A stretch of 64,000 nucleotides of DNA from NCBI RefSeq assembly GCF_009827295.1, contig NZ_WTYD01000002.1:496001-560000 (forward strand), read 5' to 3'. Below, one piece after another: positions 47,168 to 55,822 of this stretch. Each line of letters begins with the position of its first letter. Position 1 is the first letter of the stretch. The translations under genes and the position numbers were made by a program. The notes beneath the pieces are model-generated. The model made no database searches. It saw only the letters and a program-made list of their open reading frames with translations, and was not told the DNA's origin. Source of the stretch: Qipengyuania pelagi (GTDB lineage Bacteria > Pseudomonadota > Alphaproteobacteria > Sphingomonadales > Sphingomonadaceae).

Positions 47168-47882
47168 ATGGCGAAAGCTCCTCGACAAGGCGCTTCCGGC
47201 GCTGGATCACGTGTTCGGCGCGCAACCGGAGAAGACGGATAGCCCCGACTGGACGCTCGGGGGTGGCACCGCGATCGCCATCCAGATCGACCATCGCATA
47301 TCCTACGACATCGACATCTTCGTGCCGGGCACTGCGCTCAGGAACTTCGTGCCCGCGAACAATCCTGCCTCACGCGGCATTTCCGAACGCTTCCAGTGGC
47401 CGGGTCACTACCTGAAGTTCGAGCTCGACGAGGGAGAGATCGACTTCCTCTCCCCACCCCTGCAGACCGAACCGGGCTTCGAGTGGGCCAGATACGGGGA
47501 TCGGCGGATCGCCCTCGAGACACCCGAGGAAGTGATCATCAAGAAAATCCGATATCGATCAGCCAAGTTCACGCCTCGTGACGTCTACGATCTGGCAGCC
47601 GTTTCCCAGGAAAGGACCGCCCTCGCCACGATCATGTCGGAAGAGACATCCGACGCCCTGCCGCGCCTCAAGGAGTCGCTGCGCATATTGGAGGCCAAGG
47701 GCGGGACCGATCTGTCCTCCTACGTCACGCCAACAGCTAAGGGGCGGGCGATCCTCCACGACGCGTTCCGCGTCGCCAAGGCGACTGTCGGCGAAGCCAT
47801 GGGCATGGCGGACCGGACCTCGCGGCAGACGTCACATGATCCACGTCGATTCCCGCCGCCGGATCGCGGCATCGGGGACTGA
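47148..47882 (+). CDS. AbiEii/AbiGii-type nucleotidyltransferase
   Basis: A 244-residue nucleotidyltransferase of the AbiEii toxin family (DUF1814-like). The motif LGGGTAIAIQIDHRISYDID near residue 40 gives the GG, HR-S and D-x-D of the family, and ETPEEVIIKKIRYRSAKFTPRDVYDLA near 140-165 matches the second conserved block. AbiEii proteins are GTP-dependent nucleotidyltransferases that block growth as phage-defence or stability toxins; the antitoxin normally precedes them. ATG 47148 overlaps the upstream gene by 20 bases. The C-terminal 30 residues are basic and Pro-rich (FPPPDRGIGD). As cargo it may stabilise the element. Confidence 0.82.
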   Translation: MTARASEWRKLLDKALPALDHVFGAQPEKTDSPDWTLGGGTAIAIQIDHRISYDIDIFVPGTALRNFVPANNPASRGISERFQWPGHYLKFELDEGEIDFLSPPLQTEPGFEWARYGDRRIALETPEEVIIKKIRYRSAKFTPRDVYDLAAVSQERTALATIMSEETSDALPRLKESLRILEAKGGTDLSSYVTPTAKGRAILHDAFRVAKATVGEAMGMADRTSRQTSHDPRRFPPPDRGIGD

Positions 47883-47914
47883 TACGCCCAGAATCCGGCT
47901 GACCGCCGCCAGCT

Positions 47915-47992
47915 GATCCTCTGCGCGAGGATCGGAACTAACCACCACATCAAAACACATCGCGTCTACCCGTGGAGGCTTTGCCTCCGCGG
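47915..47992 (+). other. Two hairpins between the cargo genes
   Basis: The 146-base gap between the AbiEii-like gene and the 511-residue gene holds GATCCTC-TGCGC-GAGGATC (47915-47933) and CCGTGGAGGC-TTT-GCCTCCGCGG (47970-47992, one G-U). Neither has a T-run. They might form an RNA element or RNase-resistant mRNA ends. Confidence 0.45.
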
Positions 47993-48028
47993 TGCTTCGA
48001 CGTGTCCACCTCGAGGAAGGAGGCCATC

Positions 48029-49564
48029 ATGAGCAATGTCTGGTCGCGAATGCCGCATTGGTCCACGCTGCTGCAGCGATGGACCGGAGCGATGGAACGC
48101 CACGGCGTCAACCTCGAAGAAGGGCTGACGACCGTGGTCGACGTCGTATGCGACGATCTGTCCGAACTGCGGACCGTCTCGGGCCTGCGTCACATGTGGA
48201 TCGATCGCGGCTCGAGCCTTTATGACCGTCCCATTCCCGCCTTCCACCTGCTTTCGCTGGAAAGTCAGCGCGACCGCTTGCATGACGCGAACGAGGTGCT
48301 CCGCGCACTCGGCGAGACCGGCGGGAACCCGGAGCTGGTCGCTGCCGTGATGATCGCCGCGACCGCTGCCGGCTACGACGACCACGACGACAGCCTGCAG
48401 GCGGCGGGCAGGATGGCCATGGCGATCCTCGAAGCACATGCGATCGATCCGCCTCGCCAGGACAGGCGGCCGGTTTTCCTCATGGAGGACCGGTTCGACC
48501 TCGGCGGACTGGCATCGGAACGCCTCGCCGATGCGCTCGCACGCGAACATGCCGGCATATTCCAAAGCGTCCTGGCGGCCCGCATCAGGTATCTCGTCAA
48601 GACCGCTGAAGGCGTCCGCATTCCCGCCCGCGAGGAGCTGGCCATCGGCCTGCCCGGTGAATTCGATCTCGCATTCGGTGCGCGGACCAGGCCAGTGACG
48701 AGCGGATCACCTGACGGCGCACGTGAGAATACAATAAGGGTCGCGCTCTCCAGCCTCCCGCGCGACGAACTGATCATGATCCTGGACGCGATCACTGCAG
48801 GGCTCGCGGCGGGTGGTCACGACATCGATGCGGTGACCAGTTTCGATCCCGAACGACGGTCGAGCAGCTACTTCGGACCGGCCATCCGCGCGACCGTAGA
48901 CGCCAATACGAGAAACGGATGGCTCGTGCGGGTGAGCCGCCCCACCCTGATCACCATCAAGCCTGAGGACGCCGATTCCTGCACGGTCCTCGTCGGTCTT
49001 GACGGTTCGGTCAGGACCGAGGACATCGAGGCGCTGGGCAGACTCATGAAGCGCGCCATTGAAGCCGGTAAGCGCATCGACGTCGAAGGGCTCAGGATCG
49101 AGGATTGGGAGCATGTCGATCCCCGTGACCTGCGGGTGGACAGCCTGACGAGACGCATCGCCCACCTACGGGGAATCGATCTCATCCACGATGTCCGGTG
49201 GAGGTGGGGTGACGAAGGAAAAGAGGATCCGACCCCGATCTCCGAAAAGAACGTCCGTTCCATCGGCCTCAGGGCCACTGACCGGAGAGTGCATATACTG
49301 CGCCATTGGCTGCCTTGCCCGCGCGATGGAGCGTTACTGTTCGAGGACGACGGACGGACGCAAACCATCCGGACGCCTCGTGCCATCGGCCGAGACGCGT
49401 TGGACCGGCCCATCGCAGAAGTCCTCGATCAACCCGATCTGGCCGATATCCACGATGTGATCGTCGACGACATCATGACCGATGCGGACGGGAGAAGCGT
49501 TCTCTACCTCCGCTCCCGTCCCACTTCACTGCCGTTTCCCGACGAATTCCGAAGAGCGGAGTGA
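48029..49564 (+). CDS. Uncharacterised 511-residue cargo protein
   Basis: A 511-residue, mostly soluble protein I cannot assign to a family. It is acidic with mixed helices (VNLEEGLTTVVDVVCDDLSE, MIAATAAGYDDHDDSLQAA) and a more beta-like second half (SSYFGPAIRATVDANTRNG, DSCTVLVGLDGSV, IADIHD-like end). No Walker, nuclease, protease or HTH motif is visible. ATG 48029 follows AAGGAGG at five bases; the longer frame from 47972 is not needed. It is the last complete gene inside the element and, with the AbiEii-like pair, its cargo. A defence or host-interaction role is possible but unsupported. Confidence 0.7.
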   Translation: MSNVWSRMPHWSTLLQRWTGAMERHGVNLEEGLTTVVDVVCDDLSELRTVSGLRHMWIDRGSSLYDRPIPAFHLLSLESQRDRLHDANEVLRALGETGGNPELVAAVMIAATAAGYDDHDDSLQAAGRMAMAILEAHAIDPPRQDRRPVFLMEDRFDLGGLASERLADALAREHAGIFQSVLAARIRYLVKTAEGVRIPAREELAIGLPGEFDLAFGARTRPVTSGSPDGARENTIRVALSSLPRDELIMILDAITAGLAAGGHDIDAVTSFDPERRSSSYFGPAIRATVDANTRNGWLVRVSRPTLITIKPEDADSCTVLVGLDGSVRTEDIEALGRLMKRAIEAGKRIDVEGLRIEDWEHVDPRDLRVDSLTRRIAHLRGIDLIHDVRWRWGDEGKEDPTPISEKNVRSIGLRATDRRVHILRHWLPCPRDGALLFEDDGRTQTIRTPRAIGRDALDRPIAEVLDQPDLADIHDVIVDDIMTDADGRSVLYLRSRPTSLPFPDEFRRAE

Positions 49565-49587
49565 GACAGACAAGCCATGATTTAACC

Positions 49588-49616
49588 TTGGAGAACTGGC
49601 GACCTTGTCCTAGAAT
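49588..49616 (+). promoter_or_regulatory. Outward sigma70-like promoter at the right end of the element
   Basis: TTGGAG and TAGAAT are separated by exactly 17 bases. It lies 53 bases upstream of a small ORF and points towards the right junction. In a circular form it would face across the joined ends into the intA leader. Confidence 0.6.
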
Positions 49617-49668
49617 CAGGATGAACGTCATTCTCCTCCCAACCGACCGAATGACAGGAGAAGAACCA

Positions 49669-49755
49669 ATGAACACCACGTTGCACAAATGCATCTGGCA
49701 GGTGCGCAATTGCGCAGTGAGACACCCTCACATTCTAACTAAGGCATGCCAGTAA
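49669..49755 (+). CDS. 28-codon ORF crossing the right junction
   Basis: The product would be 28 residues (MNTTLHKCIWQ...HILTKACQ). ATG 49669 has AGGAG eight bases upstream and a promoter-like pair at 49588-49616, so expression is plausible. The last three codons and stop (GCA TGC CAG TAA) are the presumed native nrdA tail, so this ORF runs from the element into chromosomal sequence. In a circle the same frame would end on the element's own GCC TGT CAA TAG, also Ala-Cys-Gln-stop. It could be a short regulatory or leader peptide, or simply a by-product of the att site. Confidence 0.45.
   Translation: MNTTLHKCIWQVRNCAVRHPHILTKACQ
49703..49716. repeat. 14-bp palindrome near the right end
   Basis: TGCGCAATTGCGCA is a perfect 14-bp palindrome immediately inside the right inverted arm TGAGACAC (49718-49725). 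It may be a recombinase or accessory binding site. Confidence 0.5.
49718..49725. repeat. Right terminal inverted arm of the element
   Basis: TGAGACAC pairs with GTGTCTCA at 41183-41190 as an inverted repeat; it lies 18 bases inside the presumed right boundary. Confidence 0.55.
49744..49755 (+). repeat. Displaced native nrdA 3' end (Ala-Cys-Gln-stop)
   Basis: GCA TGC CAG TAA encodes the same Ala-Cys-Gln-stop that ends nrdA at 41159-41170 as GCC TGT CAA TAG; all four codons differ only at the third base. It is followed after 26 bases by a strong terminator. I interpret it as the original nrdA end, left on the far side of the element. Confidence 0.6.
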
Positions 49756-49781
49756 GGCGGTCGATTTCGGAATAGAAACAC

Positions 49782-49819
49782 ATGGCCGGGAGCGTTCGCG
49801 CTTCCGGCCATTTTGTTTG
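49782..49819 (+). terminator. Strong rho-independent terminator, probably the native nrdA terminator
   Basis: ATGGCCGGGAGCG-TTCG-CGCTTCCGGCCAT forms a 13-bp stem with one G-U pair and a stable UUCG loop, followed by TTTTGTTT. It is the first terminator downstream on the plus strand after nrdA and sits just past the displaced nrdA tail, so it fits as the original nrdA terminator between convergent nrdA and the HerA-like gene. Confidence 0.88.
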
Positions 49820-49825
49820 TCGCGC

Positions 49826-51301
49826 TCAGACGGTTTCCAGCCCCGCCACCGTCACCGTGCGCTCGCCGCCGAAATCCTCGCGCACCACGATCAGGCCCTG
49901 CCTTTCGAGATGGTCGAGCAGGCGGCGGATGCGGCTGGGCGAGGAGCTGCCATAGGCGCGGGCGAGTTCGTCCTCGTCGGGCGCGGTGCGGCCGAGCGCC
50001 GCGTTGACCGCCAGCGTCAGATAGGGCGCGAGGACGTCTTCGGGCACGGCTTGGGCCAATTCCTCGATCGTCTCGCGCTTGCCCGGCTCAAGCCGGTCGA
50101 GCCCGCTGCTGGCATAGGCGAACAGGCGGCGGAACTGCATCATGTCGACATGCGCGCTCGGCACGCCCGCCTGGCGGCAGCGGACCGCGAAATTGCGGAA
50201 CAGCGAAGTCTGCGACTGGAAGGTCGCTCCGTCCTCCATCGCCAACTCGCGCACGATTCGCTCTAGCCCTTCCTCCGCATCTTCCCTCGACGGGGCCGGG
50301 GCTGCGGATGCGGCATCCGGCGTCTCGTCATCGCCGGGTGCCGGTCGCTCGACGGCTGCGCTCGCCGCGATCGCCTGTTCGATCTCAGCCGATGGCCGGG
50401 GCGCGGGGGCCGGGCGCGGCGGCGGCGCGGGTTCGGCGGCGGCCTGGGCGAGATCGGTGTGGAGCAGCGCTTCCAGCTCGCCCCCGCTCGCATCGGGCAA
50501 AGGCATCAGCCCTTCGGACGCGTTCTTGCCGCCGGTCCTGACCGATCCGATTTCGACCGCGACCGGGCTGCGGCTGATCGCGGGGCCGAGGCCGAGGAAA
50601 TGGCCGCGCTGCAAGTCGCGGATGCGTTCGGCCTGCCTACGGTCCATGCCGAGAAGGTCGGCGGCGCGCTGCATGTCGATGTCGAGGAAGGTGCGGCCCA
50701 TCAGGAAGTTCGACGCTTCGGCGGCTACGTTCTTGGCGAGCTTCGCCAGCCGCTGCGTCGCGACGATCCCGGCAAGGCCGCGCTTCCTGCCCCGGCACAT
50801 CAGGTTCGTCATGGCGGACAGGGTCATCCGCCGCGTATCTTCCGCCATCTCGCCAGCGGCGGCGGGCGCGAACATCTGCGCCTCGTCCACCACCACGAGC
50901 GCGGGATACCAGTGTTCGCGCGGGGCATCGAACAAAGCGGTCAGGAACAGGGCGGCGCAGCGGATCTGCTGTTCGACCTCCAGCTCGTCCAGCGCCAGGA
51001 CGACCGAGGCGCGGTGCTGGCGGATGCGCGCGGCCAGCGTCTCGATCTCGCGCGAGGTGTGCGCGCCGCCGTCGATCACGATATGGCCGAATTCGTCGGC
51101 AAGGCTGGTGAAATCGCCTTCGGGGTCGATCACCACCTGCTGGACGAGGCCAGCGCTCTGTTCGAGGAGGCGGCGCAGAAGGTGCGACTTGCCCGAGCCC
51201 GAATTGCCCTGGACGAGCAGGCGCGTGGCGAGGAGTTCCTCCACGTCCACGGGCACGGTTTGCCCGCCCGCCTGCCTGCCGATTTCGATCTGCGCCCTCA
51301 C
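49826..51301 (-). CDS. HerA-like ATP-binding protein
   Basis: A 491-residue FtsK/HerA-superfamily ATPase. Walker A is LVQGNSGSGKSHLLRRLLE (near residue 33), Walker B VVVDEAQMFAP (near 136), with MCRGRKRGLAGIVATQRLAK as the sensor/arginine-finger region. The N-terminus has the HerA barrel-like start. A Pro/Ala-rich linker (about 275-330) leads to a C-terminal domain with a winged-helix-like end (RIRRLLDHLERQGLIVVRED). HerA proteins pump or unwind DNA, often with a NurA nuclease; none is adjacent. It is a chromosomal gene flanking the element. Confidence 0.85.
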   Translation of the reverse strand: MRAQIEIGRQAGGQTVPVDVEELLATRLLVQGNSGSGKSHLLRRLLEQSAGLVQQVVIDPEGDFTSLADEFGHIVIDGGAHTSREIETLAARIRQHRASVVLALDELEVEQQIRCAALFLTALFDAPREHWYPALVVVDEAQMFAPAAAGEMAEDTRRMTLSAMTNLMCRGRKRGLAGIVATQRLAKLAKNVAAEASNFLMGRTFLDIDMQRAADLLGMDRRQAERIRDLQRGHFLGLGPAISRSPVAVEIGSVRTGGKNASEGLMPLPDASGGELEALLHTDLAQAAAEPAPPPRPAPAPRPSAEIEQAIAASAAVERPAPGDDETPDAASAAPAPSREDAEEGLERIVRELAMEDGATFQSQTSLFRNFAVRCRQAGVPSAHVDMMQFRRLFAYASSGLDRLEPGKRETIEELAQAVPEDVLAPYLTLAVNAALGRTAPDEDELARAYGSSSPSRIRRLLDHLERQGLIVVREDFGGERTVTVAGLETV

Positions 51302-51429
51302 GCGATACCGGATAGAGGCCTGCGCGCGCGAGGCAAAGGGAGGATGCGGATTTATCCAGTGCTTGACCCGACCAGCGGATTGCGGTTCCCCCTTCCCGAA
51401 GCCGAGAAGATGACACGATGGAGAGAGCG

Positions 51430-53375
<1,946 letters not shown>

Positions 53376-53379
<4 letters not shown>

Positions 53380-54257
53380 GCGGGGAATGGGTCCTCGGAA
53401 TCATCGGCGGATCGGGCCTTTACGCCATGGATGCGTTGGAGGACGAGCAGTGGATCGAGGTGAAGTCCTCGTTCGGGGAACCGTCCGACGCGATCCTGTG
53501 CGGGCGGATCGCGGGCGTGAAGGTGCGCTTCCTCCCCCGCCACGGGCGCGGGCATCGCATCCTTCCCGGCCAGTTGAATGCGCGCGCGAATATCGATGCG
53601 ATGAAGCGCGCCGGCTGCACCGATCTGCTCGCCATCTCGGCGGTCGGGTCTTTGTCGGAACCGCTCGCGCCCGGCCATTTCGCGGCGGTCGACCAGTTCA
53701 TCGACAGGACCCAGGGCCGCGCCTCGACCTTTTTCGATAACGGCCTCGTCGCCCATGTCTCGATGGGCGATCCGGTCTGCCCGCGCCTGTCGGGATACGC
53801 CGCCGATGCGGTCGAGCGGGCGGGCGGCACGGTGCGGCGCGGCGCCACCTATCTGGCGATGGAGGGCCCGCAATTCTCCACCCGCGCCGAAAGCAAGCTC
53901 TACAGAAGCTGGGGCGCGGAGGTGATCGGCATGACGGGAATGCCCGAGGCCAGGCTCGCCCGCGAGGCGGAGCTGCCCTATGCCCTGATGGCCATGGTCA
54001 CCGATTATGACAGCTGGCGGGACAAGGAGGCGGCGGTCGATGTCTCCGACATCCTCGAAACCATGCACGCCAATGGCGAGATCGCGAGGAAGGCGGTCGA
54101 GAAACTGTGCGCCCTCCTCCCCGAACGCCGCGAAGCGTCGCCGATCGATACCGCGCTCGAACACGCCATAATCACCGCGCCCGAACAGCGCGATCGCGCG
54201 GTGATGGCGCGGCTCGATGCGGTGGCGGGCCGCGTGCTGAACGGGGGACAAAGCTAG
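53376..54257 (+). CDS. mtnP: S-methyl-5'-thioadenosine phosphorylase
   Basis: A 293-residue MTA phosphorylase, splitting methylthioadenosine from polyamine and quorum-signal synthesis into adenine and methylthioribose phosphate. Family marks are [50 protein letters not shown] and [20 protein letters not shown]. It starts on the acs stop (ATGA) and is followed after two bases by glpD. The full methionine salvage pathway is not present here. Confidence 0.93.
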
Positions 54258-54259
54258 CC

Positions 54260-55753
54260 TTGCGCGATCTGCTTGTCATCGGCGGCGGGATCAACGGCGC
54301 GGGCATCGCCCGCGACGCCGCCGGGCGCGGCCTGTCGGTGACCTTGTGCGAGAAGGACGATCTCGCCGCCCATACCTCGTCCGCCAGCACCAAGCTGGTC
54401 CATGGCGGGCTGCGCTATCTCGAGACCTACGAATTCCGCCTTGTCGCCGAGGCCTTGCGCGAGCGCGAGGTGCTGCTGAAGGCCGCGCCCCATATCGTTT
54501 GGCCGCTGCGCTTCGTGTTGCCGCATGACAGGAATCTGCGCCCGCGCTGGATGCTGCGGCTGGGCCTGTTCCTCTATGACCGGATCGGCGGGCGGCGCAC
54601 CCTGCCGGGGAGCCATGGCGTCGACCTTCGCAAACCGCCGCATCGCGCGATCCTCAAGGACCGGCTGACTCGCGGGTTCGAATATTCGGACTGCTGGGTC
54701 GAGGATTCGCGAATGACCGTGCTGGCCGCAATGGATGCGCGCGAGCTGGGCGCGGAAATTTTGACGCGCACCGAATGTATCGGGCTGGAACGGACCGCGG
54801 ATGGCTGGATCGCCGCCTTGCGCCAGCCGGACGGCAGCGAGCGCGTGGTCGAAGCGCGCGCCGTGGTCAATGCCGCAGGGCCTTGGGTGGACGGGATCGC
54901 GGGCCTCGCTCTCGGCAGGGGAACGCCCGCGCGGCTGAGGCTGGTCAAGGGCAGCCACATCATCGTGCCGCGCCTTTATCAGGGCGACCATGCCTATATC
55001 TTCCAGCAGGAGGACGGGCGGATCGTGTTCGCGATACCTTACGAGCACGACTTCACGCTGATCGGAACGACGGACGAGCTGTTCGAAGGCGATCCGGGGA
55101 CGGTCGCGATCTCGCCCGAAGAGCGCGCCTATTTGCGCGATGCGGTCGGCGGGTATTTCCGCACGGGCATCGCGGAGGAGGATATCGTCTCGACCTATGC
55201 GGGCGTGCGGCCGCTCTATGACGATCATGCCGCCAGCAATTCCACCGTCACCCGCGATTACGTGTTCGAACTGGACGCCGATGATGGCGCCGCGCCGATC
55301 CTGTCGATCTATGGCGGCAAGATCACCACCTTCCGCAAGCTTGCCGAACACGCGCTCGAAAAACTGTCGGATCACCTGCCGATGCGCGAAGCCTGGACGA
55401 AGGACGCGCCGCTGCCCGGTGGCGACATGGCGGATTTCGAAGGCTTCGTGAAACGCGCGGGCGAGCGGTATTCATGGCTGCCGCCCCGATTGCTGCGCCG
55501 CCTCTGCCGCGCCTATGGGACGCGGATCGACCGGGTGATCGGCACGGCGGACGGGATGGACCGGCTGGGCGAACATTTCGGCGGCGACCTCTACGAGGCG
55601 GAATTGCGCTATCTCGCCCGCGAGGAATTCGCGCAGTGCGCCGAGGACGTGCTGTGGCGGCGCGGCAAGCTCGGCCTGCATCTCCCGGACGCTGCGGCAT
55701 CGCGGATCGACGCGTGGTTTGCGGCCGGGATTGCAGGCGGGTCGGCGGCTTAG
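54260..55753 (+). CDS. glpD: Glycerol-3-phosphate dehydrogenase (FAD)
   Basis: A 497-residue FAD enzyme oxidising glycerol-3-phosphate to dihydroxyacetone phosphate at the inner membrane, feeding electrons to quinone. The dinucleotide fold is LLVIGGGINGAGIARDAAGR; KLVHGGLRYLETYEFRLV, VNAAGPWVDGIAGL, FAIPYEHDFTLIGTTDELF and ILSIYGGKITTFRKLAE are GlpD blocks. It starts at TTG 54260, GGGGA upstream, two bases after the mtnP stop. No glpK or glpF nearby. Confidence 0.92.
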   Translation: MRDLLVIGGGINGAGIARDAAGRGLSVTLCEKDDLAAHTSSASTKLVHGGLRYLETYEFRLVAEALREREVLLKAAPHIVWPLRFVLPHDRNLRPRWMLRLGLFLYDRIGGRRTLPGSHGVDLRKPPHRAILKDRLTRGFEYSDCWVEDSRMTVLAAMDARELGAEILTRTECIGLERTADGWIAALRQPDGSERVVEARAVVNAAGPWVDGIAGLALGRGTPARLRLVKGSHIIVPRLYQGDHAYIFQQEDGRIVFAIPYEHDFTLIGTTDELFEGDPGTVAISPEERAYLRDAVGGYFRTGIAEEDIVSTYAGVRPLYDDHAASNSTVTRDYVFELDADDGAAPILSIYGGKITTFRKLAEHALEKLSDHLPMREAWTKDAPLPGGDMADFEGFVKRAGERYSWLPPRLLRRLCRAYGTRIDRVIGTADGMDRLGEHFGGDLYEAELRYLAREEFAQCAEDVLWRRGKLGLHLPDAAASRIDAWFAAGIAGGSAA

Positions 55754-55822
55754 GCGGACAACTAGGACTGAGCGAGTCGACTTCGCTTGAATGCGCCTGC
55801 CAAGGGGTCCACATGCCCCTGA

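Larger units (their letters stand above)
41159..49743 (+). mobile_element. SE/Tn554-like integrated element at the nrdA 3' end
   Basis: An integrated element of about 8.6 kb holding, in one direction, three overlapping tyrosine-recombinase-fold genes, a small helix-turn-helix/coiled-coil gene, an AbiEii-like pair and a 511-residue orphan. The order and relative sizes match Tn554-family elements and strand-biased circularizing integrative elements (intA-tfp-intB-srap). Left boundary: within the last codons of nrdA. Right boundary: beside a synonymous Ala-Cys-Gln-stop copy at 49744-49755, which is probably the original nrdA tail. Inverted arms GTGTCTCA (41183-41190) and TGAGACAC (49718-49725) lie just inside each end. 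The boundaries are inferred and could be off by about 10 bases. Confidence 0.8.

Noticed and set aside
41189..49737. Direct repeat CATTCTA at 41189-41195 and 49731-49737 as an att core
   Set aside because: Seven bases can occur by chance in these windows. The left copy lies beyond the shared Ala-Cys-Gln codons while the right copy lies before them, so the two do not align as crossover cores.
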